Below, piece by piece: positions 26,991-35,040 of a DNA stretch of 64,000 bases. Below the pieces are notes generated by a model. The model was not told the DNA's origin, did no database searches, and saw only the letters and a list, made by a program, of their open reading frames with translations. Source of the DNA: Pseudomonas fluorescens (lineage in GTDB: Bacteria > Pseudomonadota > Gammaproteobacteria > Pseudomonadales > Pseudomonadaceae); contig NZ_CABVII010000020.1 of the NCBI RefSeq assembly GCF_902497995.1, positions 62,001 to 126,000 on the forward strand. The letters are read 5' to 3'. The position numbers and the translations under genes are program-made. Numbering within the stretch: position 1 is the stretch's first letter; every line of letters begins with the position of its first letter.

Positions 26991-28616
26991 TTATTGGCTG
27001 ACGCTGACGCCGTAGAAGGAGTTCAAGCCGAATGGGCTGATCTTGAAGTCCTGCACGTTGGCGCGCATGGGTTGGAACACCGTCGAGTGAGCGATGGGTG
27101 TCATTGGAACGGCATCTTTGAGGACGTGTTGCGCCTGCTTGTACAGTTCGGTGCGCTTGGCCTGGTCAGGTGTCTTCTTGGCCTCTTTGACCAGCTTGTC
27201 AAAGTCCTTGTCGCACCATTTGGAGAAGTTGTTGCCGCCGAGCGAGTCGCAGCCGAACAGCACGTTGAGCCAGTTGTCCGGATCACCGTTGTCGCCGCTC
27301 CAGCCGATGATCATCGCCTGGTTCTCGCCACCCTTGGAGCGCTTGATGTACTCGCCCCATTCGTAGCTGACGATGTTGACGTTCAGACCGATGTTCTTCC
27401 AGTCCGACTGCAGCATTTCAGCCATCAGTTTTGCGTTCGGGTTATACGGCCGCTGAACCGGCATGGCCCACAGCGTGATCTGGGTCCCTTCCTTGATGCC
27501 GGCTTCCTTGAGCAGCGCCTTGGCTTTCTCAGGATCGTACTTGGCATCCTTGATGGTGGTGTCATAGGACCACTGGGTGGGCGGCATGGCGTTGACGGCC
27601 AGCTGGCCAGCGCCCTGGTACACCGAATCAATGATCTGTGCCTTGTTCACCGACATGTCCAGCGCCTGACGGACCCGCAGGTCGGCCAACGGGTTGTTGT
27701 CGGTGCGGCCCTTGAGCACGGGCATGACGTTATAGGCGATGTAACCCAGGTTGAACCCGGCCTGTTCCGGCAGCTTGAGGGTCTTGTCTTCGCGCAGTGC
27801 CTTGAGGTCGGCAGGACGAGGGAACAGAGTGATCTGACACTCGTTTTTCTTCAGCTTCTGGATACGTACCGACGGGTCGGTGGTGATGGCGAAGATCAGG
27901 TTATCGATCTTGACGTCGTCAGGCTTCCAGTAGTCCTTGTTCCCGGTGTAGCGGATGTTGGAGTCTTTCTGGTAGCTCTTGAACACGAACGGGCCTGTGC
28001 CGATCGGCTTCTGGTTGATGTCGCCGGGCTTGCCTTCCTTGAGCAGCTGGCCAGCGTACTCGGCAGACTGGATGGAGGCGAAGCTCATGGCCAGGTTCTG
28101 GATGAAGGCGGCGTCAACGTTGTTGAGGACGAATTTGACAGTGTGATCGTCAACCTTCTCGACCTTGGCGATGTTGGTGTCCATAGCCATGTCGGTGAAG
28201 TAGGGGAATTCGGTCGGGTACGCTTTGCGGAACGGGTCATCCTTGTTAATCATGCGATTAAAGGTGAACAGCACGTCGTCGGCGTTGAACTCACGAGTCG
28301 GTTTGAAATACGGGGTGGTGTGGAACTTGACGCCTTCACGCAGGTGGAAGGTGTACGTCAGCACGTCCGGGGAAATGTCCCAGCTGGTCGCCAGGCCAGG
28401 AACAACGGCGGTGCCGCCGCGCTCGAATTGAGTCAGGCGGTTGAACATGGTTTCTGCAGAGGCGTCGAAGTCGGTTCCGGTGGTGTACTGACCGGGATCA
28501 AAACCGGCCGGGCTCCCTTCGGAGCAAAACACCAGGTTAGTCGCTGCATGGGCGAAAGGTGCGCTGGCTAACAAGCTCGCGCCGACTAAAAACGGAATGA
28601 CCGCGTGTTTAAGCAT
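26991..28616 (-). CDS. Periplasmic dipeptide-binding protein paralogue (DppA-like, third copy)
   Basis: 541-residue SBP_bac_5 protein: signal peptide MLKHAVIPFLVGASLLASAPFAHA, then LVFCSEGSPAGFDPGQYTT, KPIGTGPFVFKSYQKD and GWSGDNGDPDNWL. ATG 28616 is preferred to the frame start at 28640 because GAGG lies 5 nt upstream. It is first in the series of minus-strand peptide genes and has a sigma-70-like promoter ~65-95 nt upstream. Ligand is unknown. Confidence 0.92.
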   Translation of the reverse strand: MLKHAVIPFLVGASLLASAPFAHAATNLVFCSEGSPAGFDPGQYTTGTDFDASAETMFNRLTQFERGGTAVVPGLATSWDISPDVLTYTFHLREGVKFHTTPYFKPTREFNADDVLFTFNRMINKDDPFRKAYPTEFPYFTDMAMDTNIAKVEKVDDHTVKFVLNNVDAAFIQNLAMSFASIQSAEYAGQLLKEGKPGDINQKPIGTGPFVFKSYQKDSNIRYTGNKDYWKPDDVKIDNLIFAITTDPSVRIQKLKKNECQITLFPRPADLKALREDKTLKLPEQAGFNLGYIAYNVMPVLKGRTDNNPLADLRVRQALDMSVNKAQIIDSVYQGAGQLAVNAMPPTQWSYDTTIKDAKYDPEKAKALLKEAGIKEGTQITLWAMPVQRPYNPNAKLMAEMLQSDWKNIGLNVNIVSYEWGEYIKRSKGGENQAMIIGWSGDNGDPDNWLNVLFGCDSLGGNNFSKWCDKDFDKLVKEAKKTPDQAKRTELYKQAQHVLKDAVPMTPIAHSTVFQPMRANVQDFKISPFGLNSFYGVSVSQ

Positions 28617-28681
28617 GGTGGCCTCATGATTTGTTGTCATTTTTGGAATTAGAGGACGACCTCGTGAGTCGTGCCTGCGGA

Positions 28682-28710
28682 TACTTATGCAGGGGCCATA
28701 CCCAATGCAA
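28682..28710 (-). promoter_or_regulatory. Sigma-70-like promoter for the dpp binding-protein gene
   Basis: On the minus strand TTGCAT (28705-28710) and TAAGTA (28682-28687) are spaced by 17 nt, upstream of the ATG at 28616. Confidence 0.45.
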
Positions 28711-28776
28711 GATCCCGATCAGCTGCAAACCTTAAACAGTGGCACGAACGTACCTTAATGTCGCATATGTATAAAT

Positions 28777-28809
28777 ACCTGCGCATTTGACCGTTTGCGC
28801 AGGTTTTTT
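28777..28809 (+). terminator. Plus-strand intrinsic terminator with no gene in front
   Basis: ACCTGCGCA and TGCGCAGGT form a stem followed by TTTTTTT on the plus strand. The nearest upstream gene is on the opposite strand, so its transcript is unknown. Confidence 0.7.
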
Positions 28810-28887
28810 TCGGTGCAACCAGCCCACCGGCAACGGGCAACCGGAGTGTCTGGTGCACCCGGTCGGCGCGCGGTGTTACTTATTTAT

Positions 28888-28921
28888 ACCCACCGATAGT
28901 GTAGGCACTCAGTGGGTTTTG
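28888..28921 (+). terminator. Second plus-strand terminator-like hairpin
   Basis: ACCCAC pairs with GTGGGT and AGTG with CACT inside, followed by TTTT. Together with the hairpin at 28813-28866 it could form the end of a structured RNA. Confidence 0.5.
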
Positions 28922-28931
28922 GCCTGGCAAG

Positions 28932-28967
28932 AAAAAACGGCGATCACGTGGGTGATCGCCGTTTTTT
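28932..28967. terminator. Bidirectional terminator after the SIMPL gene
   Basis: AAAAAACGGCGATCAC and GTGATCGCCGTTTTTT pair perfectly around a 4-nt loop. T-runs follow on both strands; on the minus strand it lies 16 nt after the SIMPL gene stop. Confidence 0.88.
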
Positions 28968-28982
28968 GTATGGGTTATCGAA

Positions 28983-29699
28983 TCAAGGCATCAATACTTC
29001 AATCGACCCGTCCGCTGTCATGCTGACCTGGCTGGTGCCGGCTTCAACTTCCGGTGTCACCGGCGCGCTGTCCATGCTCGCGGCTTTCATCATCATCGGC
29101 CCACGCATGTACGGCTGTGGATAACCGTTGCTGTTGAGGTTCAGGTTGACGATTTTGTAACCCTTGCCGCCGAGAGCGTCGGTGGCGAGTTGGGCGCGGG
29201 CCTTGAAGGCGGTGACCGCGTCTTTGAGCAGCGCGTCTTCGCTGGCCTTGCGGGTTGGCGTGGCGATGGCGAAGTCCATGCCGCCCATTTTCAGGTCGGT
29301 GAGCAGTTCGCCGGTCAGTTTCGACAGGGCGGCGAAGTCGGAGCTTTCCAGGCGCAGTTCGGCGCGTTCACGCCAGCCGGTGATTTTCTGGCCCTTGGTG
29401 TCGTAGATCGGGTAGCTGTTACGGCTGCCCTGACGCAGGGTGATGTCCTTGACCTGTTTGGCCTGGGCCAGCGCCTTGTTCATGGTGGTGCTGACGTTGG
29501 CGGCGAGTTTGGCCGGGTCGCTGTTCTGTTCTTCGGTGTAGAGGGTCACGATCATCAGGTCGCGGGCCACTTCCTGACTGACTTCGGCGCGCAGGGCGAT
29601 CTGGTTGTAATGCAGTTCGTCGGCGGCCAGGGCCGGGAGACTGGCGACGGCGCCGACGCTAAGGGCAAGAAGGGCGGCGCTGCGGCGAAAAGTGTGCAT
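28983..29699 (-). CDS. Periplasmic SIMPL-domain (DUF541) protein
   Basis: 238-residue exported protein of the SIMPL/DUF541 family. A signal peptide (MHTFRRSAALLALSVGAVASLPALAA) precedes a domain with repeated amphipathic strands; members form large ring oligomers in the periplasm or outer membrane, with an uncertain role in oxidative stress. ATG 29699 follows AAGGAG; the in-frame extension to 29753 lacks support. It is divergent from roxSR; from memory PA4495 has the same position next to the Rox genes, but a shared function is not shown. Confidence 0.88.
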   Translation of the reverse strand: MHTFRRSAALLALSVGAVASLPALAADELHYNQIALRAEVSQEVARDLMIVTLYTEEQNSDPAKLAANVSTTMNKALAQAKQVKDITLRQGSRNSYPIYDTKGQKITGWRERAELRLESSDFAALSKLTGELLTDLKMGGMDFAIATPTRKASEDALLKDAVTAFKARAQLATDALGGKGYKIVNLNLNSNGYPQPYMRGPMMMKAASMDSAPVTPEVEAGTSQVSMTADGSIEVLMP

Positions 29700-30041
29700 G
29701 AAAACTCCTTGGGCGATGCGCAGGGGTAAAGGTCCAAGCCTGCGTGAAACCATCAGACTCTAACTTCTATGATCCGGTTCGCACAGTTACAACTTCTATA
29801 CAGATGAAACGCGGGTGACCGCGTCGCGGCGTTCGCGGGCAAGCCTCGCTCCTACGGGATCGTGGCGACCACCTATCTTGTGAACGACGCGGACCCGTAG
29901 GAGCGAGGCTTGCCCGCGAAGGGGCCCTTATAGACGCAGCAAACCTCCCTGCCATGTGGCTGTTTGCCGCACTTTCGCCTGCAAGCGCCGTGCTTGGTTA
30001 TACTCCCTGCGATCCGCCTGGAGCGCTCATCAGGAGAGCTC
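29700..30041. other. Divergent intergenic region between SIMPL gene and roxS
   Basis: 342 bp holding a REP doublet (29832-29920) and the two presumed divergent promoters. No further gene is supported. Confidence 0.6.
29832..29920. repeat. REP doublet, GCGAGGC subfamily, tails facing inward
   Basis: TTCGCGGGCAAGCCTCGCTC and GAGCGAGGCTTGCCCGCGAA are inverted. The arms carry a GTAGGAGCGAGG end, unlike the GTGGGAGCGGG doublets. Confidence 0.88.
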
Positions 30042-31304
30042 ATGCTCGCCCCCGTTCAAATCACTTCCGCGACTCGCCAGAATCTCTGGCGGCTGACCTT
30101 CATCCGCACCTTGGTGCTGGCCGCCCAGGCCGGTTCCGTGGGCCTGGCTTACTGGCTCGATCTGCTGCCGCTGCCCTGGTTTCAACTGGCCGCGACCCTC
30201 GGCTGCTCGATGCTGTTGTGTGCGTTCACGGCGATTCGCCTGCGCACCACGTGGCCGGTCACCGAGCTTGAGTACGCCGTACAACTGGCGTGCGACCTGT
30301 TTATCCACAGTGCCTTGCTGTATTTCTCCGGCGGCTCGACCAACCCCTTCGTCTCTTATTACCTGGTGCCGCTGACCATCGCCGCCGTGACCTTGCCGTG
30401 GCGGTATTCGGTGATTCTGTCCGGTATCGCGTTGACGATGTACACCCTGTTGCTGGCGCGGTTCTACCCGCTGCAAACCTTCCCGATCGCTCGGGAAAAC
30501 CTGCAGGTATACGGGATGTGGCTGAGTTTCGCCCTGGCCGCGGCGGTCATTACGTTCTTTGCCGCGCGCATGGCCGAAGAGTTGCGCCGTCAGGAAGAGC
30601 TGCGGGCCATTCGTCGTGAAGAGGGCCTGCGGGATCAGCAGCTGCTGGCCGTCGCGACCCAGGCTGCCGGTGCCGCCCATGAATTGGGCACGCCATTGGC
30701 GACCATGAGCGTGTTGCTCAAGGAAATGCGCCAGGACCATCACGACCCGATGTTGCAGGATGATTTGAGTGTGCTGCAGGATCAGGTCAAGCTCTGCAAA
30801 CAAACCTTGCAGCAGCTTGTTCGGGCAGCAGAGGCCAATCGCCGGTTGGCGGTGGAGATGCAGGACGTCACCGACTGGCTCGACGAAGCCCTCAACCGCT
30901 GGCACCTGATGCGTCCGGAAGCCAGTTATCGCTTCCAGCGACTCGGCCAAGGCACCGTGCCACGGATGGCGCCGCCGCCGGACCTGACCCAGGCGTTGCT
31001 GAATTTGCTCAACAACGCCGCCGATGCTTGCCCCGAAGGGCTGCAAGTGACCCTGGACTGGAATGCCGAGGACCTGACCATCAGCATCCGCGACCACGGT
31101 GCCGGTGTGCCGCTGGCCATCGCCGAGCAGATTGGCAAACCGTTTTTTACCACCAAGGGCAAAGGTTTCGGCCTGGGCCTGTTTTTGAGCAAGGCCAGCG
31201 TGACACGCGCCGGCGGCTCAGTGAAACTCTACAGTCATGAGGAAGGCGGCACGCTCACCGAGCTGCGCCTGCCCCGTGTCGCCCGAGGAGACGAACATGA
31301 GTGA
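30042..31304 (+). CDS. roxS: Redox sensor histidine kinase RoxS (RegB/PrrB family)
   Basis: 420-residue membrane kinase that senses respiratory redox state through the quinone pool. Residues ~20-185 hold about six membrane helices with the quinone-binding motif GGSTNPF at 97-103. The phospho-accepting His is H213 in AAHELGTPLA, a conserved redox Cys is C252 in VKLCKQTL, and ATP-binding boxes LLNNAADA, GAGVPL and GKGFGLGLFL follow. ATG 30042 has AGGAG upstream. It overlaps roxR by 8 nt, so the two are co-expressed. In P. aeruginosa and P. putida RoxSR adjusts terminal oxidases such as the cyanide-insensitive oxidase. Confidence 0.94.
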   Translation: MLAPVQITSATRQNLWRLTFIRTLVLAAQAGSVGLAYWLDLLPLPWFQLAATLGCSMLLCAFTAIRLRTTWPVTELEYAVQLACDLFIHSALLYFSGGSTNPFVSYYLVPLTIAAVTLPWRYSVILSGIALTMYTLLLARFYPLQTFPIARENLQVYGMWLSFALAAAVITFFAARMAEELRRQEELRAIRREEGLRDQQLLAVATQAAGAAHELGTPLATMSVLLKEMRQDHHDPMLQDDLSVLQDQVKLCKQTLQQLVRAAEANRRLAVEMQDVTDWLDEALNRWHLMRPEASYRFQRLGQGTVPRMAPPPDLTQALLNLLNNAADACPEGLQVTLDWNAEDLTISIRDHGAGVPLAIAEQIGKPFFTTKGKGFGLGLFLSKASVTRAGGSVKLYSHEEGGTLTELRLPRVARGDEHE

Positions 31305-31863
31305 CGATATCCAAGTCGAAGGCGAAGGCGAAGAACTGCCACATTTGCTGCTGGTAGACGACGACGCAACCTTTACCCGGGTGATGGCCCGCGCCATGGC
31401 CCGCCGCGGCTTTCGCGTCAGCACCGCCGGTTCCGCCGAGGAGGGCCTGACCATCGCCCAGGCCGACTTGCCGGACTACGCCGCGCTGGACCTGAAAATG
31501 GACGGCGATTCCGGCCTGGTGCTGCTGCCCAAGCTGCTGGAACTGGACCCGGAAATGCGCGTGGTGATCCTCACCGGTTACTCGAGCATCGCCACCGCCG
31601 TCGAGGCGATCAAGCGCGGCGCCTGCAATTACCTGTGCAAACCGGCGGACGCCGATGACGTGCTGGCGGCTTTGCTTTCCGAGCACGCCGACCTCGATAC
31701 CCTGGTGCCGGAAAACCCGATGTCGGTGGACCGCCTGCAATGGGAACACATCCAGCGCGTGTTGACCGAACACGAAGGCAACATCTCCGCCACGGCCCGC
31801 GCCCTGGGCATGCACCGCCGCACGCTGCAGCGCAAACTGCAGAAGCGCCCGGTCCGTCGCTGA
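31297..31863 (+). CDS. roxR: Redox response regulator RoxR (RegA/PrrA family)
   Basis: 188-residue regulator. The receiver domain has the acidic pair in LLLVDDDA (D21-D23) and the phospho-acceptor D65 in AALDLKMD; the conserved Thr and Lys of the switch are in VILTGYSS and YLCKPAD. The C-terminal Fis-type helix-turn-helix reads NISATARALGMHRRTLQRKL. ATG 31297 follows GAGGAG and overlaps the end of roxS. Partner of RoxS. Confidence 0.95.
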   Translation: MSDDIQVEGEGEELPHLLLVDDDATFTRVMARAMARRGFRVSTAGSAEEGLTIAQADLPDYAALDLKMDGDSGLVLLPKLLELDPEMRVVILTGYSSIATAVEAIKRGACNYLCKPADADDVLAALLSEHADLDTLVPENPMSVDRLQWEHIQRVLTEHEGNISATARALGMHRRTLQRKLQKRPVRR

Positions 31864-31960
31864 ACCGGTGCTGAACAATTGTTGGCACGCCGCGTTACAA
31901 CACGAACTGATCATCTATGATCGGTTCGTGTGTCGTTCTTTTCTCCAATGAGCCTTTTCC

Positions 31961-33688
31961 ATGAATCAGAACGCTGAGTACTCCGCGGTCAATGATGCTG
32001 TGCGCGGGCAGTTTTTTCGCAAAGTCTGGGCGATGATCACGCCTTACTGGCGCAGTGAAGAGAAGGGCAAGGCCTGGACGTTGCTGATCGCGGTGATCGT
32101 ACTGTCGTTGGTCAGCGTGGGAATTTCGGTGTGGTTCAACACCTGGTACAAGGATTTTTACAATGCCCTGCAACAAAAGGATGAGGCTGCGTTCTGGCGG
32201 TTGATCCTGTATTTCTGCGGGATTGCGGCGGTAGCGATTGTCGGCGCGGTATACCGGCTGTACCTGACCCAGATGCTGACCATCCGTTGGCGGGCATGGC
32301 TTACCGAAAAGCATTTCGCCCGCTGGTTAGGCAACAAGAATTACTACCAGCTTGAGCAAGGCGGTTACACCGATAACCCGGATCAGCGGATCTCCGAAGA
32401 CCTCAACAACTTTACCTCAAACACCCTGGAACTGGGCATTGGACTGCTGCGCAATATTGTCAGCCTGGTGTCGTTCTCGATCATCCTGTGGGGGGTGTCG
32501 GGCAGTATTGAAGTCTACGGTTTTACCATTCCCGGCTATATGTTTTGGTGTGTGCTGGTCTATGCGGTGATCGGCAGCTGGCTGACGCATTTGATCGGTC
32601 ATCGCCTGATCGGCCTGAACAACCAGCAACAACGCTTCGAAGCTGACCTGCGTTTCTCCATGGTGCGGATTCGCGAAAATGCCGAAAGCATCGCTCTTTA
32701 TAACGGTGAGCCGAATGAAAACCGTCGCTTGAGCAGTCGTTTCGGGCTGGTCTGGCACAACTTCTGGGACATCATGAAGGTGTCCAAGCGCCTCACGTTC
32801 TTTACCGCCGGTTACAGCCAGGCCGCCATCATCTTTCCATTCATGGTCGCCGCGCCGCGTTACTTCGCGGGCAAGATCGAACTGGGTGAGCTGATGCAGA
32901 TCAGTTCGGCATTCGGCAACGTGCAAGAGAGTTTCAGCTGGTTTATCAGTGCATACCAGAGCCTCGCTTCCTGGCGCGCCACCTGCGATCGTCTGCTGAG
33001 TTTCCGCCAGGCGATGACGGATAACGAAGAGCGCGCGCCGATGATCGATGTGCAGAATTCGGGCTCGGAGTTGAAAGTGCACAACCTGGGCCTCGACCTG
33101 GCTGACGGTCGTCACCTGCTGACCAACGCCGACATGACCGTGGAGGAGGGCGAGCGCGTCATGCTCAGCGGTCGTTCCGGCAGCGGCAAATCGACCTTGC
33201 TGCGGGCAATGGGGCATTTGTGGCCGGCGGGCCATGGCAGTATCCGTCTGCCAGCGGCGCGTTATCTGTTCCTGCCGCAAAAACCCTACCTGCCGATTGG
33301 CACGCTGCGCGAGGCGCTGAGTTATCCACAGTCTGGCGATACCTACCCGCACGAGCGCTATGTTCACGTGCTGGAAACCTGCCGACTGCCACACCTCGTT
33401 GCCCGTCTGGACGAAGCCAATCACTGGCAGCGCATGTTGTCGCCGGGTGAGCAGCAACGTCTGGCCTTCGCCCGAGCGCTGCTCTATGCACCGCAATGGC
33501 TGTACATGGACGAAGCGACCTCGGCGATGGATGAGGAGGACGAAGCCTCGCTGTATCAGGCGTTGATCGATGAAATACCGGGGTTGAGCATTGTCAGCGT
33601 CGGGCATCGCAGCAGCCTGAAGCGCTTCCACCCACGGCACATCCGTATCGAGAATGGCCATCTGGTGGACCAGACCGTAACCGCCTGA
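31961..33688 (+). CDS. ABC transporter, fused permease/ATPase (YddA/SbmA-BacA-like)
   Basis: 575-residue half-transporter with an N-terminal membrane domain of the ABC_membrane_2 type (residues ~1-340, starting around residue 20 with VWAMITPYWRSEEKGKAW) and a C-terminal ATPase (Walker A SGRSGSGKST, signature LSPGEQQR, Walker B WLYMDEATSAMD). Members import or export peptides or cobalamin-like compounds; the substrate here is unknown. It stands alone; a REP doublet follows it. The opening NQNAEYSAVNDAVRGQFFRKV resembles YddA more than SbmA, which lacks an ATPase domain. Confidence 0.88.
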   Translation: MNQNAEYSAVNDAVRGQFFRKVWAMITPYWRSEEKGKAWTLLIAVIVLSLVSVGISVWFNTWYKDFYNALQQKDEAAFWRLILYFCGIAAVAIVGAVYRLYLTQMLTIRWRAWLTEKHFARWLGNKNYYQLEQGGYTDNPDQRISEDLNNFTSNTLELGIGLLRNIVSLVSFSIILWGVSGSIEVYGFTIPGYMFWCVLVYAVIGSWLTHLIGHRLIGLNNQQQRFEADLRFSMVRIRENAESIALYNGEPNENRRLSSRFGLVWHNFWDIMKVSKRLTFFTAGYSQAAIIFPFMVAAPRYFAGKIELGELMQISSAFGNVQESFSWFISAYQSLASWRATCDRLLSFRQAMTDNEERAPMIDVQNSGSELKVHNLGLDLADGRHLLTNADMTVEEGERVMLSGRSGSGKSTLLRAMGHLWPAGHGSIRLPAARYLFLPQKPYLPIGTLREALSYPQSGDTYPHERYVHVLETCRLPHLVARLDEANHWQRMLSPGEQQRLAFARALLYAPQWLYMDEATSAMDEEDEASLYQALIDEIPGLSIVSVGHRSSLKRFHPRHIRIENGHLVDQTVTA

Positions 33689-33703
33689 ACACCACCACCC
33701 CTT

Positions 33704-33790
33704 GTAGGAGCGAGGCTTGCCCGCGAAGGGATCGCCTCGGTGCAGCAGAGACACCGAGGTGCCTGGTTCGCGGGCAAGCCTCGCTCCTAC
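33704..33790. repeat. REP doublet, GCGAGGC subfamily, with inverted flanks
   Basis: GTAGGAGCGAGGCTTGCCCG and its inverse surround a GC-rich spacer. The outer flanks CCACCACCCC and GGGGTGGTGG extend the inverted repeat by 10 bp with a small offset. Confidence 0.88.
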
Positions 33791-33806
33791 GGGGGGGTGG
33801 TGGGTG

Positions 33807-33832
33807 ATCGTACAACCGCGTTGAGCTATGAT
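33807..33832 (+). promoter_or_regulatory. Operator-like motif and -10 of the GntR gene
   Basis: ATCGTACAAC (33807-33816) is the reverse complement of the core found upstream of kdgD (GTTGTACGAT). A -10-like TATGAT lies at 33827-33832. The overlap suggests autoregulation. Confidence 0.55.
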
Positions 33833-33869
33833 GCGGATTCAGCCGAATTTTTCGAGAATGAAGTTCACC

Positions 33870-34619
33870 ATGGAAAACCCGATCGACGCACCACGCCTCC
33901 CTCGCAAGCGACGCAGCCTCGCACAGGAATTGGTGACGGTGCTGTCCGAGCAGATCCGCGACGGTCACCTCAAGCGCGGCGATAAATTGCCCACCGAGTC
34001 GGCGATCATGGATGCCCATGGCGTCAGCCGCACCGTGGTGCGTGAAGCGATTTCCCGTTTGCAGGCGGCCGGACAGGTTGAAACCCGCCACGGCATCGGC
34101 ACCTTCGTGCTCGATACCCCGAGCCCGAGTGGTTTTCGTATCGACCCGGCAACCGTGGTCACCCTGCGTGATGTGCTGGCGATTCTCGAGCTGCGCATCA
34201 GCCTGGAAGTCGAATCCGCCGGCCTGGCTGCGCAACGCCGCAGCCCCGAGCAGTTGGCGCTGATGCGAGCGGCACTGGACGCGTTGAATGAAAGTGTCTC
34301 CCACGCCAGCGATGCCGTGGCGTCGGACTTCCAGTTCCACCTGCAAATCGCCCTGGCGACCGGCAACCGCTACTTCACGGACATCATGACCCACTTGGGC
34401 ACCAGCATCATTCCGCGTACGCGCCTCAATTCGGCGCGCCTGGCCCATGATGACCAGCAGCACTACATGAATCGCCTGAGCCGCGAGCACGAAGAGATCT
34501 ACGACGCGATTGCACGCCAGGATTCCGATGCGGCCCGTGCAGCCATGCGCTTGCACCTGACCAACAGCCGCGAGCGGCTGCGCCATGCCCATGAAGAGGC
34601 TGAGGCGCAGCGGGGGTAG
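33870..34619 (+). CDS. GntR/FadR-family regulator of the galactarate genes
   Basis: 249-residue DNA-binding regulator. N-terminal winged helix (LAQELVTVLSEQIRDGHLKRGDKLPTE, then VSRTVVREAISRLQAAG) and C-terminal all-helical FCD ligand domain (LEVESAGLAAQRR, then SDFQFHLQIALATGNRYF and LSREHEEIYDAIARQD). ATG 33870 has GAAG 6 nt upstream; ATGs at 33858 and 33828 are also in frame, but the latter lies in the -10-like element. It is upstream of and parallel to the galactarate operon and shares a 10-bp motif with that operon's promoter; the ligand is probably a hexarate or a later intermediate. Confidence 0.9.
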   Translation: MENPIDAPRLPRKRRSLAQELVTVLSEQIRDGHLKRGDKLPTESAIMDAHGVSRTVVREAISRLQAAGQVETRHGIGTFVLDTPSPSGFRIDPATVVTLRDVLAILELRISLEVESAGLAAQRRSPEQLALMRAALDALNESVSHASDAVASDFQFHLQIALATGNRYFTDIMTHLGTSIIPRTRLNSARLAHDDQQHYMNRLSREHEEIYDAIARQDSDAARAAMRLHLTNSRERLRHAHEEAEAQRG

Positions 34620-34657
34620 GTTTTCCAGGCGAAGTTATTATTGCCTGTCAGATCGCC

Positions 34658-34749
34658 TTCGCGGGCAAGCCTCGCTCCTACAGGGTATGGGTCGATCGAA
34701 AATGACGTGAACGACCTCAAACCCTGTAGGAGCGAGGCTTGCCCGCGAA
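34658..34749. repeat. REP doublet, GCGAGGC subfamily, tails facing inward
   Basis: TTCGCGGGCAAGCCTCGCTC and its inverse enclose a ~44-nt spacer; same subfamily and orientation as 29832-29920. Confidence 0.88.
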
Positions 34750-34916
34750 GACGTCATCAGCCATCCCACAATCCGCCAATCCCATCCAACACACTCCTCT
34801 CAAATCCTCAACACCCCCAATCTGCACCGCTCATCCGATAACCGATCACCGTTACGCAGCAACCTACACTGCCTTTGCTCACCCCCATGGGCTTCCCCCA
34901 ACCTTTCCAGAGATCA

Positions 34917-34939
34917 ATTTTATCCCAGGCCGATAAAAT
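34917..34939. promoter_or_regulatory. Palindrome upstream of kdgD promoter
   Basis: ATTTTATC and GATAAAAT are perfect 8-bp arms around CCAGGCC. It lies just upstream of the -35 element and may bind a second regulator. Confidence 0.5.
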
Positions 34940-34943
34940 GCAG

Positions 34944-34983
34944 TTGACGGTTTTTATTTAAGTTGTACGATAACCTACAACTT
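34944..34983 (+). promoter_or_regulatory. kdgD promoter overlapping a GntR-type operator
   Basis: TTGACG (34944-34949) and TACGAT (34966-34971), 16-nt spacing. The -10 lies within the perfect inverted repeat AAGTTGTA-N8-TACAACTT (34960-34983), which suits repression by the neighbouring GntR protein. Confidence 0.6.
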
Positions 34984-35040
34984 CGGCAAAGGCTGAACGG
35001 TTTTCTCACACATAACGTCGCTACCCAGGGTGTTCGAATA

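Larger units (their letters stand above)
28617..28982. other. Intergenic region with stacked terminators between dpp and SIMPL genes
   Basis: 366 bp. The dpp-proximal part holds a minus-strand promoter. The SIMPL-proximal part holds three hairpins with T-runs (28777-28809, 28888-28921, 28932-28967). No protein gene is supported; a plus-strand small RNA is possible (see findings). Confidence 0.6.
34620..35040. other. Intergenic region before kdgD
   Basis: 421 bp. It holds a REP doublet (34658-34749), an AC-rich stretch without clear coding potential (34760-34910), two perfect palindromes (34917-34939 and 34960-34983) and a sigma-70-like promoter. Confidence 0.7.

Noticed and set aside
33828..33869. 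Upstream starts for the GntR gene at 33828 and 33858
   Set aside because: 33828 lies in a -10-like TATGAT, and 33858 has almost no spacing to a ribosome site; 33870 fits better, though 33858 is not excluded.
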